Source: Cenococcum geophilum 1.58
Taxonomy: Eukaryota; Ascomycota; Dothideomycetes; Gloniales; Gloniaceae
Reading direction: 5' to 3'
Length of the DNA: 64,000 bases
Assembly: GCA_001692895.1 (NCBI GenBank)
Contig: KV748190.1
Location: 1,017,645-1,081,644 of the forward strand
Within the stretch, counting starts at the first letter, position 1, and every line of letters begins with the position of its first letter. Positions 1 to 10,428 of the stretch are shown here, piece by piece. Both the position numbers and the translations under genes were made by a program. The notes beneath the pieces were generated by a model. The model did not search any database and was not told the origin of the DNA. It saw nothing but the letters and a program-made list of their open reading frames with translations.

Positions 1-2
1 AT

Positions 3-1949
3 ATTCGAGAACTCACAGAGCCTAGTCTAGTTGAGGTTGCACCTCGTAAGCTACCTCCTGAGAATACCGCCTGCAAGCCTTCACTTTCTCGAAGTCGCTC
101 AGTCGCTTCCAACCGTCGTCCAAGTGTAGACAGTCATTTGGCTGATAATAGAGGCCCGGCCCAAAAGGACAGAAAACAGAATCTCAGATAGTAGAGGTCA
201 ACACTCTGCGACTCCGTCACCCCCCAGTCCTGCCAACAACACATATTCGAGCATCTACAGTATTCCACGCTCGAACGTCCCTCGATGCTCCTCATCACAG
301 CCTGGAGCACGAAGTGCGTCACGACCCAGAGTTCTACCTCCCGTGCCGCCACCACCGCCTCCTCGGGTGGACCTTGAATTAGAACTCGCTGCTGGGCTCT
401 TCGTGGGAAGGGGAAGCATCGAAGACAGCTCAAATCAGTATCGACGATGCTAACAGAATACGGCACAAGAGAACCCTAGACATTGCGAGCATTTCAGTGG
501 ATCTTATCGGTTTAGAAGAGATGACTGGGTCAAGGAAATCGGTCTTTTTGGACTTAGCCACCGAGATCATCGGCTTGGAAAACCCACCACCCTACAACAT
601 AGTTAAAACAGCTGAAAAGGCCTTAATGCCACAGCCTAGTCCCCTCACGGCGTCGGACGAATATATGAGAACCCGAGATGCAGGCATCGAAGTCATAAGG
701 GTCACGGCAGGGCTACATCGGCAGGTCTGGGTCAGCGGAACAAGTATATATGTCGACATGCACATTGTGAATAGCAGTCGTAAAACTATTAAGAAGATCG
801 AACTGCAGCTGGAAAGGGATATATTATGCTATAAGCACGTCCGTCATCATACAGGTCATGGAAAACCTTCTATCATTACTAAACAGAATCTTTACAGGCT
901 GCAGCATCAACGATGGAAAAGTCAGCTAGCCAGGCACGCATTTTTGACAGTAATGAACGCTCAATCCTCAGCAAAACTACTGTCAAGCAAGGTGCAGCAG
1001 GCTGGAACGGAGTCGCTGCTCACACAACTCATCTCCGGACTTGCGATCTAGAGCTTCCTCTTGGACACGCCACTATTAAATGCGGTAGGTTCAACCTCTG
1101 GCCTTCAATGTTACAGACTCTTGACCTAACGTCTTGGCAGGTAAATACTTCGAAGTCCGATACTTCCTCAGTAATTGTTAGCAGCGCCCATTCGTAAGTC
1201 CCACTTACCACCCTCCAATCCCAGCCACTCACCCCTCCACGAAAACTCGTCACCGTCCAACTCCCCATCGTCCTCATCCACATGGTAAGCCTGCCGCGCT
1301 GAAACACGCTGAAACCTGCACTCCCGCACTGACACCCTCAGAACTCCCTCGACGTAGTCACCAACTCCGCCGCCTAAGTCGCCGCCGCCATCGAAGAAAA
1401 GCGCGCGCACAAGTCCTTCCCGCGCGCACGCTCGCCCTCGCGCCTTGGGCCGACGTCCCTCGGTCCAGGGTCGCGCCTTCGCCGCACCGCGCATGCAGTC
1501 GCTGGAGCGCATGCGCGCCCACGCCGACGACCTGCATGAGCTTGCTGACATGCTCCACTGCTCGCCACGCAAGCACCCGCTGCGCCGCGTCTACAGCAGC
1601 TTCGACTACCACACCCCACCGTCGAACCGCAAGGGCCGCGTGCTGCTGGGCGAGGATGCGGCCGAGCTGAAGCGCAGGCTCAGGCATGTGAGGAGCGATG
1701 AGACGAACTGCAGCGGCGCGACGCTGCGGCAGGGTAACTCGGTCCGCTCGCGGCGCGGGCAACGCGTTGGGGTTTCGCGAGGCGGGGGTCCGGGAGGATA
1801 TGGAGTTGGGTGCGCTGGCGCTGGGTGGAGAGAGCAGCTTTAAGGCGAGGCTAGAGGAGGCGAGGGAGAGGCAGTATCAGTTTGGGAGGAAGAAGAGTAT
1901 GAAAAGGTGGAAGTGGGAGAAGGGAGGGGAGCGAGATGGGTGGATTTAA
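3..1949 (+). pseudogene. Decayed arrestin-like protein gene
   Basis: Fragments in all three frames make up one fungal arrestin-like protein of the kind that acts as an adaptor in endocytosis and ubiquitylation. A Pro-rich stretch (PVPPPPPPRVDLELELAAG) is followed by RIRHKRTLDIASISVDLIG near 440-510, then by the open stretch 497-1051, where VSGTSIYVDMHIVNSSRKTI resembles the start of an Arrestin_C domain. Two short introns are well formed: 1085-1140 and 1285-1341 (GT-AG, with CTAAC or CTGAC branch-like sites). After them come KLVTVQLPIVLIHM and NSLDVVTNSAA. The copy is broken by stops near 190, a one-base shift near 1168, TAA at 1375-1377 where Gln (CAA) is expected before VAAAIEEKRAH, and shifts near 1430 and 1750. 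The last frame ends in KSMKRWKWEKGGERDGWI at the stop at 1949. The 5' end lies outside the window. The family call is by eye from these motifs; that it is a pseudogene is clear from the breaks unless there are sequencing errors. Confidence 0.72.
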
Positions 1950-2377
1950 TGCTGTTGATTCACCCTGATTTTATTTTTTTTGGGCCCCAGCTGCGCTTGA
2001 TGAGATAGCGAAGGGGTTTATTTCTCTTATTAGACTCTTTCTCTTGTTCCTGGGTTTTACCACTTGCTTTGGATGCGACGAGTTTCTGACGGACGTTTGT
2101 TTCTTGTTAGCGGTCTTGGCAACAGCTTCCGTATGGACGAGCCTCCCACCTTTGACATCTCGTATTTTTAGCGTGTCATTCCCAGCCCTGTGAGCACGTA
2201 TCTCCGCGCCGTAATCAACGTCCTTCATGTCCGTCAGACTTGATTGCGGTGAAGCGTGCAAAGCCTCCCTCTCTCAACGCAGGACCTATCGCAACGTCCT
2301 GTTCCTGCAGGATTAAGCAGTCCTTAGCGTGTCCGAACCCGGAAACGGGAAATGCCGCGTATTAGTTACCTCAGCCA
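1950..2377. other. Intergenic stretch, no supported gene
   Basis: Normal base composition. A 96-codon open frame lies on the minus strand at 1971-2261. It is Lys/Arg/Ser-rich with no domain I recognise and no clear promoter, so it is not called as a gene. Nothing else was found. Confidence 0.5.
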
Positions 2378-2470
2378 GCTCAGACGTGATTTTGGTTGGC
2401 GCGGATATTCTATTGGCCCACTGCGCTAGCCAAACCCTTTATGGACGCACCGCCAAAATCACGTCTGAGC
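2378..2470. repeat. 93-bp foldback (MITE-like) with 18-bp inverted ends
   Basis: The arm at 2378-2395 (GCTCAGACGTGATTTTGG) is repeated as a perfect reverse complement at 2453-2470, with about 57 bp between them. I see no convincing target-site duplication, so this is either an old non-autonomous element or a simple hairpin. Its composition is not RIP-altered. Confidence 0.6.
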
Positions 2471-3190
2471 CTGTTTGTCACGATTTGTAGAACCTATCAT
2501 CAATATCAGCGCTGCGGACGGTGCGGATATTCAAATTATTTAACTACAACATGCGACATCATTTTTAAAAGTTAATCGATTATATACTAGAATATAGGCT
2601 TTTAGAAGAAGTAATTTTTATATTCCAGTAATTGCTTAGGCAAGTAATCAATTCGCTCGAAGTTCAAAAACGCATTATTAAGGTTATCAACCCTCGTCAG
2701 CCGTGCAGATGTGGCCCGTGCGTGACCTCAAGAACATTAAAAACCCCACTACCAATTGGTGTTGCGGCAGAATTCCTGGCCGCCCATAACAAGTAGGTTT
2801 AATTGGTTGAGCTTGGGCCACAACTCCACGCGCAATTCCAACTATTCCACACACAGCCGGGCAAAAGACCACCGCTAGTCCTACAAATGCTCCGCAATAA
2901 TACGGATCTTAGCCTCTTTAGCAGGAGGCCTTAGTATCCGCTCAGCGGATGTATCTATTAGAGTCGGTATAGACCTTAGAGGGTCGATTGGCGTTATATT
3001 TATAGTAGGGGCAGGCCGTTCGATCGCGGACTATCAACTATTCGGCGGCGCTTTCTACTCAACGGCATGGGCGTAGTTAGGGCTAACATATTAATCGATT
3101 ATATAGCAGGTACTACTGATAAATTTAGTGCTGTTTTTAAGGGCGTAGATATTGTAGGAGGATAGATCAATTTCCTTAAAGTCAATGACT
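2471..3190. other. Gene-free intergenic DNA
   Basis: Mixed composition with an AT-rich patch near 2540-2650. The 15-mer TTAATCGATTATATA occurs at 2572-2586 and again at 3091-3105. Short open frames here show no recognisable protein. Confidence 0.45.
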
Positions 3191-3703
3191 AACGTAAGTG
3201 ACAGAGTTATGACGGCGATAGGGTTATGACGGTCGGCTACTACCGCCTTCCTAGTTGGGCTTACGGTTTAGAACACCAAAATACTGCCCCTTCAGCGGCC
3301 GCGACAGTGATGTGCACGGCCAGCTTCCACCCCCTTTTGACGAGCGCTCCTCATCTAATCTCGCTTGGTCGCCACTAAACGGTTGTGGCTACGCGCAAGG
3401 ACTATGCCTTAGAGAATTATTCTGGTTAGCCAGGAGAATTAGCTTAGAACTTGCCTGACATATACTTCCTTAATAAACATTCCCCTTTCTCTTTCTTTTA
3501 CTTGTATGAGATTGGATACACATACTGAATTTAAAAATTTGGAGCGCTCGCCAAAGGGGGGAGTGGAAGCTGGTCGTGCATATCACTGTCGCGGTCGCTG
3601 AAGGGGGCAGTATTTTGGTGTTCCAAACCGTAAGCCCAACTAGGAAGGCGGTAGTAGCCGACCGTCATAACCCTATCGCCGTCATAACTCTGTCACTTAC
3701 GTT
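3191..3703. repeat. Large imperfect foldback element, arms about 160 bp
   Basis: The arm at 3191-3350 reappears inverted at 3541-3703. The outer ends AACGTAAGTGACA and TGTCACTTACGTT match exactly, and so do the inner ends CGAGCGCTCC and GGAGCGCTCG; about 190 bp separates the arms. The inner part of each arm carries a module (3304-3334 and, inverted, 3556-3589) also found in the foldback at 18164-18609. Open frames in the arms are not conserved as protein and are treated as chance. No clear target-site duplication was found. Confidence 0.75.
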
Positions 3704-3751
3704 ACCTACCATACAAAGTCGGCCGATAAGCTTAACAAAATATGCTAAAGT

Positions 3752-3849
3752 CTCAGACCAGGAATTGACCCTCTGTTCAAAAATAGTTTAGCGAATGTTC
3801 AATTATCCGAAAACAAACAGGGGGCATCAATTCCTTGGTCTAAGCTGAG
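3752..3849. repeat. Short imperfect inverted repeat
   Basis: CTCAGACCAGGAATTGA at 3752 pairs, with a 3-base gap, with TCAATTCCTTGGTCTAAGCTGAG ending at 3849 (read as two shorter blocks, TCAATTCCTTGGTCT and AAGCTGAG). The structure is about 98 bp. It could be a small MITE-type relic. Confidence 0.45.
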
Positions 3850-4151
3850 GTAAGCGTTTTAGCGAGAGACCTCTTGCTTACCAACACAGTTGGTGAAAGT
3901 CCGCTGCTGGGCAGCTGTGCGGGGCAGGTTGGATTAACTGCTAACGCTGGTGCGAGAGTGCCGGAGTCCGCTACGGATAAGCGTCGTGAAAGTTTGGGGT
4001 ATCGAGGTTATGGGCTCGGGAGCAGGATCCGATGGAGTATATAGACCTCTAGTAGAGAAAAAACATCGAACATCAACCAACAAAGCAACCAAAAGCCTCT
4101 CTTCGCAATCCAAGAACTTTCCCTCTCATCCACCAGTTTATACCAGTAGAT
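3850..4151 (+). promoter_or_regulatory. Upstream region of the ABM-domain gene with TATA-like box
   Basis: This 300-bp stretch precedes the ATG at 4152. A TATATA motif at 4038-4043 lies about 110 bp upstream of the start codon, a reasonable place for a fungal core promoter. A pyrimidine-rich tract (CTTTCCCTCTCATCC) lies between it and the start. The promoter role is inferred from position only. Confidence 0.4.
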
Positions 4152-4665
4152 ATGCCTTTCTCTTTCCACATCAAGATCACCGTCGCACCTGAGAATGCCG
4201 AGAAGTTCCTCGCGGCGCTGAAGCCGGTGTTCGAGGGGTTCGCCGCTGAGCCTGAGTGCACTTACTTCGAGGTCTTCCAGGACCCGGAGAATCCCGGCAC
4301 GTTCCGCCTCGTGGAGAACTGGAACGCCACTAAGGAGCAAATATTCGAGGTGAGTTATATTCTCTTTACCGATCTTAAAAAGGAGCTAGGGATTTTTGGA
4401 TGAGCTGGGAGAATGATTGGTTGCTGTCTGAGAAGAAAGAGAAGGGGTCTGAGAGGCTACGGCGGGCTGGGCTGGGGGGCCTAGGGGCTGGTGATTAGGG
4501 GAGAGCATTGGACTGACAGCTGTGCAGGTCCAGCTCAAGAAGGATTACTACAAGTCCTACGCCGCCGAGACGGAGCCCTTGTGGATCAAGCCGCGCGAGG
4601 TCGAGGTCTGGGAGCGCATGCCCAGCCGTGAGTGGACCAAGTCTAAGAGAGAGAACTTCATGTAG
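4152..4665 (+). CDS. ABM-domain (antibiotic biosynthesis monooxygenase-like) protein, two exons
   Basis: Exon 1 is 4152-4349 (66 codons) and exon 2 is 4528-4665 (45 codons plus TAG). They are joined in phase 0 across a 178-bp intron with GTGAGT and GTGCAG borders, giving 111 residues. The protein begins MPFSFHIKITVAPENAEKFL, followed by FEVFQDPENPGTFRLVENW and, after the intron, KKDYYKSYAAETEPLW. That beta-strand, helix and paired-aromatic pattern is typical of the small dimeric alpha/beta-barrel (ABM) fold. Family members include quinol and anthrone oxygenases and heme-degrading enzymes; the substrate cannot be told here. There is no signal peptide or membrane segment, so it is probably cytosolic. 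Length and exon structure fit a complete, functional gene. It is the only intact gene in the window, it has no biosynthetic neighbours, and it is about 1.4 kb from the RIP-altered block. Reading through the intron would add a spurious C-terminus ending at 4403. Confidence 0.85.
4350..4527 (+). other. Intron of the ABM-domain gene
   Basis: GTGAGT at the 5' side and TGCAG at the 3' side, with a CTGAC branch-like motif (4511-4516) 11-16 bp before the acceptor. Removing it joins KEQIFE to VQLKKDYY in frame. At 178 bp it is longer than the 56-57 bp introns of the arrestin pseudogene. Confidence 0.8.
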
Positions 4666-5399
4666 AGGAAAAATGAAGTGATGGAGGGAAAGGATCAAGA
4701 CACCAAATTGTCTAAATTTTATTGTANCATGAGCGTAAAGAAAGATTAAGGGCTTGGTCTTCTGACTTGCGTGCCGGATGTGATTCGTGTTCATCGTGCT
4801 TTTAATCCTAGTCAGGCGGGACGTTACGTTGAGTGTTCAGGTCTTCTTCACCGCTGCTTCGAGGCTAAATAAGCCCGGCTCTGCCTTAATTCTTTACGCT
4901 TAGACAAATCAATTCTCATCTTTCAATCCCAGAAAACAGGTGAGCTGAGGAGTACCCCTTATCTTTCTAGAAAAGAGTAGGTATTCCTATTCATTTTTAT
5001 AAACTTTCTTCAACGTCCTTTCCCTGATTCCGGAATCTCTATGTTCCGGTTCGTATTCTGATACACTATCTGATACCATTTATACACCGTCTGATACCGC
5101 CTAATACACCGCCATCTGATACACCACCTGATACCATCCGATACACCATCAAATACATCCCTTCGTGTGGCAAAATGCGATTTTTGATTGGGGCGTATTT
5201 AGCCCTCCTGCTCAGCCTCGGTTGGGTTGGTTGGTGGCGTTTTGGTGGACCCCACCACCAAAAACACGAAAATCGACCTAATGGAAGGATGCTTTGAAAG
5301 GTCACCATAAAAAGGTCATCAAATTTTTTTTTTGAGAGAGCTGGGCAGAAAGTCGTAATATATAACGTCATAGTTATACGTTCCTGGCCCTTCTCTATT
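4666..5399. other. 3' flank and intergenic DNA with a short minisatellite
   Basis: Between 5059 and 5157 there are repeated copies of CTGATACCA- and GATACACC-type units with an irregular period of about 10-22 bp. A small hairpin (TTTTGGTGG/CCACCAAAA) lies near 5239-5263. No gene is supported. Part of this stretch may belong to the LTR that ends at 5789, whose left edge I could not place. Confidence 0.5.
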
Positions 5400-6050
5400 A
5401 ACTACCTGCTAGTTATATAGGAAAATCCTCCCTTAGAGCCTCAAATCCTTACCACCTGTAGACTTTATACGCGTTCTTGACGTTAATAAGGATAAGCTAG
5501 TAGAGGACGTGTTGTATACGTCAAATGGGGTAGATTAAGTACTGCAGGTGATGGAACGGTTTAAGTGTGAAGAAGGCGCNAGTACCCCTGCCGCCGAGCA
5601 ATTGCATTGACCAGAGGCTTCAACACCAAGTCATATACGGTATAGAGCCTCTAGATTGGCTTGAGAGGCTTGCATATACGAAAAGTGCAAGAAATCGTTG
5701 CCACACGAAGGGATAGGATTCCGAAGTATCGGAATCCTCAGGAATCTTCCAGGGTGTTCTTATATAAGCAACATCTCATATCTTTAACACGCCCCCATAA
5801 ATAATATATTGAATTGCAATATTTTATTCATTAATTTTGTTTATCGATTTTATTTCTCTATTAGTAGCAAGTTTATCTACCTAACTAAGTTCTTAAAAGT
5901 AGGTCTAATTAGTGCTTTAGTAAGCATATCAGCTAGCTATTCTTTTGTATTTATATAGCTTAGCTATATTATATTGTTTATTACATATTCTTAGATATAG
6001 CAATAACTACAAAATCATAATCAAAAGAGACGATTGCGATTTGATTGTAT
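5400..6050 (-). mobile_element. Copia-3: 3' LTR and end of RNase H, truncated
   Basis: Read on the minus strand, a Ty1/Copia RNase H tail is visible near 5880-5960: LADMLTKALIRPTFKNLV, matching the conserved C-terminal end of Copia polyproteins. It is followed by a purine tract (ATGGGGGCG) and then an LTR start TGTTAAAGATATGAG. The LTR edge next to pol is therefore position 5789; its far edge is not resolved, so the left coordinate is nominal. The right side is lost at the shell element that begins at 6057. One Gln codon is a TAG stop, consistent with RIP. This is a remnant with no coding capacity. Confidence 0.65.
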
Positions 6051-6255
6051 AACGTAGTCGGCAAGCTAATGGGCCATGCAAGCCTCCGGGCCACCCCACC
6101 AAACTATATATCTTTACGGCAGATCGGAGACTTAAGAATTGGCCTTTACAGTAGGCGAAGCATGCGATTGTCCCTCAGGCATTAAGGCACCAATATTCCG
6201 TGCACCCCTAGATAGACCAAAATCATCACAATTTTATTAATTTACTACCAAAACA

Positions 6256-7404
6256 ATGCCTACAACGCCTCCTAATCGCAAGACGGACCGTAGAGAGTTC
6301 TCTACCTATACTCGCACGCGTTTTTATACCGCATATAACCTTAGAAACCTAAGAAAAGGCATTAAAGATGTTATAAGGACGATTAACTTTAGAGGCTACT
6401 ATAATACGTGCAAGAATATACTCCGGCTGCGTAGGATAGAGGGTAAGGAGGCCGACTATAGGCCTAGCAAGCACTACAATGGCTAGAGCTATCGTGCAAT
6501 TATAGACGCCTAGCTAGCTGCTATATAAAGCAACAACAACTTAATGCGCAGAGCACCGTTTAATGCCTAAATGCGGCACTATAGTATACGTGCAACCATC
6601 TAAACTCTCTAAATATATAACTAGAAGGCGAATTAGAAGCGCTATAAGATGGCAGCAGTAACGCCTTTATATAGCTATAATAAGGAGAAGTATATATAGT
6701 ATGGATAGGAGCATAAGGACCATACTATAGCCAATTTTTAGTAATTTATATACTTTATGGATAAAGTGTATATTAACCCGCATTAGCAGAGCAGCTAGTA
6801 TATCTATTAGAGGAAGGGAATACGCTATAATCCTAAGAATTTATAGGTAAATTCTGGGAAAGATAATATACGGTTTTAACTTTATATAGTAAGCGATATA
6901 AGCTAGCACTATATTAGACCTCTTATTTTCTATAATAATAAGAACAATTACTTAGAGCCTCTAAAGCGTATACTAAAGCCATACTAATGTCCTAAGAGCG
7001 AGACTAATATATAGTATAAGCAGCGGTTTATATAGTAGTGTACTAAGGTACCTTATAGGGTTAATATAAAGCTAAAGGGCAATTTTATAACGTAGAAATA
7101 TTATACTAAGTAGTTACTTTCTAGCCTTATTGCCACCCTTTATAAGCACTATAATAACCTAGAATACCTAAAATATAAAAACTGTATACTATAGGAGGAT
7201 AATAATAGGTTGTATAGTACTAGGAGTAAGGTTAATATAGCGTAAGAGATAAAGAAAAAGGCATATATTAAGGTGCTTAACCACCCCCTATAATCTCTAG
7301 ATTTAAACCCTATTAAGGGCATCTAGAATATCTTTAAATAGCATATTAGGAAGCGTTATTACAAGTAAAAAACCTATAAGCAGCTTAAGGCTATAGCTAT
7401 TAAG
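6256..7404 (+). pseudogene. Tc1/mariner transposase, RIP-inactivated
   Basis: The first 77 codons are open (MPTTPPNRKTDRREF...). They are followed by a helix-turn-helix-like region and a DDE_3 domain read through many TAG/TAA codons that replace Gln or Trp. Landmarks are FMDKVYINP near 6757 (first Asp kept), a QEDNN-type block near 7195, and HPLQSLDLNPIKGI near 7280-7325. In the last motif Tc1 transposases have NPIE; here the codon at 7315-7317 is AAG (Lys), a G-to-A change that removes the third catalytic acid. The frame is interrupted after AIAIK at 7404 by Gypsy-1 and resumes at 15797 with E(W)DKI. The enzyme would have catalysed cut-and-paste transposition into TA sites. The family call rests on the C-terminal motif and is strong. 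Confidence 0.8.
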
Positions 7405-7650
7405 TGTTACGGCACTGGCAGAACTGGTAGAACTTGGCAAAACTTCGCACCGGCAAGTTGCCACAGATTGCCACAGATTGCCGCATATTGCGATCACGTA
7501 ACGCGAAGATCTTATAAAACACCAAACGGCGCTACTCTTCTTCTCCTTTCCTTTCCCTAGCTTTAGATTCTTGTTTATAAACAATCCAATTATATAGGCT
7601 TGCGCGACCCTTTTGCCGTACTTATATCTTAATTAACTAAGTCGCTAATA
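7405..7650 (+). repeat. Gypsy-1 5' LTR
   Basis: 246 bp beginning TGTTACGGCACTGG. It retains many CpA/TpG sites and is noticeably less mutated than the 3' LTR, which has the same length. Confidence 0.92.
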
Positions 7651-8317
7651 TTATCTAAAGCTTACTCTACTTTTTCTTTCTAAGAAGGAACTTAAATATA
7701 TCTACCAGAATATAGAATAGGACTATAAGGACAGGACCTAAAAGAAAAGAATAGAACCCTAAGGAAAGGACCTATAAGACATATATAGACTAAAACCCCT
7801 AAAGAAATTACCCGGAATTACCTAATACCCCTACTACCATGCTATGAACTACAGTAGTAGGTAAAGCAGCTGTAGGACCCTTAAATACTTTAGACAAAGA
7901 AATAATTAACGTTTTAACCCCTTAGGCGGAGCTTACGGCTGCTAATACCGAAATTAAACGACTATAAGAGCTACTTAAAGCTAGAGATACCCCTATATCT
8001 AATAATAAGTCATTATTAGATAACTAAAGACTTGCTATAGTCCTTTAGGCCCTATTCTAGCGCCTTAGTAGACCTACTAAGGCCTATATAGCACTAAAGC
8101 GGTCGGTAAAGGTCGCGGATTCTCTACTACTTATAAACGGAACTAACTCTATATTTAATAATTAGAAGCTTTAATTACGGGATAAGCTTAAAGTTAATAT
8201 AGACCACTTCCCTAATACCTAAGCCAAAATGGCCTATGTTTTCGGCTATATTAGTAGAGACGCCTAGACGTATTTACGCCCGTAATATACTAAAGACTTA
8301 GCAGACCCCTTTATCTC

Positions 8318-8483
8318 TGTTGGTTACACAGGGTGACTTACTAATAACGACTACTTGAGTAGGTTATAGTGATGTTGGTTAATAAAGCTTATTGATTGGA
8401 ATGAGGAAGGGCGAGGAGCTTAAGACTCCTTGCTACGCTAGTGCCGCGGCGTTACGTGACGACCGCTTGCCTTATTCCCGACA
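8318..8483 (-). repeat. Copia-1C 3' LTR
   Basis: 166 bp from TGTTGGTTACACAGG to TTATTCCCGACA on the plus strand. It pairs with 10429-10594. Confidence 0.9.
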
Positions 8484-9189
8484 CTGGCAACTCTTCTTTT
8501 ATAGTTGCCATCTATATATAAATACTGCTTAACTAGCGTAACAAATATTAATCCTCCTTACTTACTATTGCTATTATAATATAAGTCTCGCTGTCCTAAA
8601 ATTTGCTAAAGAAATGGTGGTTAACTAAGTGGTAAATCTTAAACTGTTATAACCTTAAATTGCCTTATAGATAGCCTTAGCTTATTACGTAATAGATAGA
8701 AATAGTAGAGAATTATAGAGCTTGTCTATTGGTTGGTTAGCTACTGATAAAGTAGCAAGGGTTGGTTAACTGCAGGCAGGGCAGCGGGGTCTATTGTAAT
8801 AGTAGTACGGCGCCAGCGATAGGTCGTTTGGGTAGCAGTATAGTATTAGCATAGGGTTGGTTCCGTAGGTAGATTAGCACGGAGTCTTATTATAGGGTTG
8901 GTTTGTAGGTATATTAGTTACAATAGTTATCGGGTTTATAACTGCCGTAGATACTAGCAGTTCTTTCTTTATGCTTATGGCGTTGCTGGCGTAACTGTGC
9001 CGTTCCAACCGCTTCCCCCTTATATTACTCTCTTTTTACGGTACCCTCTATGAGAACTCCCTATCTAAATCACGCTGGTAGCCACCTCTGTAGCTACCTT
9101 AGGAACCATAGGTATCTTAGAATTCCCCTCCACGCTGAATTTTCTGAAGCTTGTTAAATGTTTGTGGAGGAATGGATGACTATTGCTGC

Positions 9190-10277
9190 TAATCAAAGAT
9201 GCTGTTTGTAGATCTGGGTTGTTGCAGAGGCTTTTGCGGAAGCTTTTGCGGAGGTTGCTGCGGAGGTTGCTGCGGATATTGCTGCGGATATTGCTGCGGA
9301 TATTGCTGCGGATATTGCTGCGGATATTGCTGCGGATATTGCTGTAGAGATTGTTGCGGAGGTTCTTGCGGAGGTTGCTGGTGGGTTGGGATATCGTTTA
9401 TAGATCTGGCTTGTTGTGCTGGTTGTCCAGGCGCGGTAGGGGTTAGAGGAAACGTCTCGGCGCTTGAGTTAAATGGGGTTAAGAATCTTGGGTGGGACGG
9501 AGCTTAAGGTACGGGTTAAGATACGGCAGCTTAAGGTATGGGTTAAGATACAGCAGCTTAAGGCATTTAATAGCCTGAGGTTGTTTATAGTAGTTGCTGC
9601 GGAGATTGCTACTATAGTGTTGCTTGTGGCTGTCCGTTATTAGGATTCCCTCGAGAGTTATTCTTTATAGCGCGTATTTAGTGCTTAATCTTAATCTCTT
9701 GTGGAGTCCATTTGTGCTCTTCTTCTACGTTAAGGACTTGCTCCTAAATATTGTCTCTAATAGCACCCCCATCTATAGGTATAAACACTATGTACTCCCG
9801 CAAGAAGTTACGGAAGTCTTATACGATATTCTTCTTTACATAAGCCCATATTTTCTTTGTCCATCTAATAAAGTCCTCCCTTATATAGTACTATAGCATA
9901 GTACCGTTATATTCGCTGTCTTTATAGTGCGCCATACGGTGTAATAAGAATCCGTTTAGGTCCTGTTGCTTGGTGTTTGCAAAGTCGATTATATCGGTAT
10001 TCTATATTTTCGGGTTAATGTCCTTCTCGTACTTCTTTGGATAGGTTAACGCCATAATAGCGGACGTGCGTAGGTGGATTTGGGTATTAATCGTGATCCT
10101 GAGATCTGCGAAGGTACACGGAGGTATTGAGGTGGTTGTTTTTAACGCGTTTCGGACGTTGACTTGGGACCCTAGGTTTAGTGACACTTCTGACCTAAAG
10201 TACTTGACCAAATCTTCGTAAACGCGGTTGTTCTGCGTAATGGACGCAACTTGGTATCTCCTAGTACTTAGTGACAC
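9190..10277 (-). pseudogene. Copia-1C Gag-like protein with Gln-rich repeat
   Basis: The minus-strand frame is open from 10277 to 10002 and then readable through a few stops. It contains MALTYPKKYEKDINPK (Met at 10055), FANTKQQDLNGFLLHRMAHY, and further on AETFPLTPTAPGQPAQQA, then a run of Pro-Gln-Gln-Tyr units. Copia-1B has the same N-terminal part at 53290-53640. It presumably encoded a structural Gag, since it is the only long frame between LTR and LTR in a Ty1/Copia relative. The plus-strand frame across the same repeat (Cys-Gly-Tyr-Cys runs) is a shadow. No protease, integrase or RT is present, so mobility would have depended on a full-length relative. Confidence 0.65.
9247..9345 (-). 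repeat. 12-bp minisatellite in gag (PQQY units)
   Basis: The 12-bp unit GCGGATATTGCT is repeated six times from 9272 to 9343, preceded by two variant units GCGGAGGTTGCT. Because the period is a multiple of three, it codes on the minus strand for Gln-Gln-Tyr-Pro repeats. Confidence 0.85.
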
Positions 10278-10428
10278 TTCTGTTACTAGTTTTCCGCAAG
10301 TCTAAGGTAGCACAGTATCGCTGGGATCTATTCCATATGAGCGTATATAGCACCCCTGTACGAGACTATCTCTTCTATTTAAAAACCTAGCTGCTCTATA
10401 GTTGACTGTGTATTTAACCACTAATTAG

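Noticed and set aside
1029..1762. Several overlapping minus-strand frames over the arrestin region
   Set aside because: They are GC-rich shadows of the plus-strand arrestin exons and have no recognisable domain.
1971..2261. Minus-strand 96-codon frame
   Set aside because: No domain, promoter or conserved feature seen; kept only as a note in the intergenic entry.
3255..3791. Short frames on the plus strand
   Set aside because: They fall in the inverted arms of the 3191-3703 foldback, and the two arms encode unrelated peptides.
4152..4665. Secondary-metabolite cluster around the ABM-domain gene
   Set aside because: No synthase, transporter or regulator gene in the flanks; neighbours are a pseudogene and repeats.
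9247..9345. CRISPR-like regularly spaced repeats
   Set aside because: It is a continuous 12-bp tandem without unique spacers, in a eukaryotic transposon.
9199..9507. Plus-strand Cys-Gly-rich open frame (CGYCCGYCC pattern) that looks metallothionein-like
   Set aside because: It is the opposite-strand reading of the 12-bp minisatellite in the Copia-1C gag; the minus frame has the conserved Gag context.
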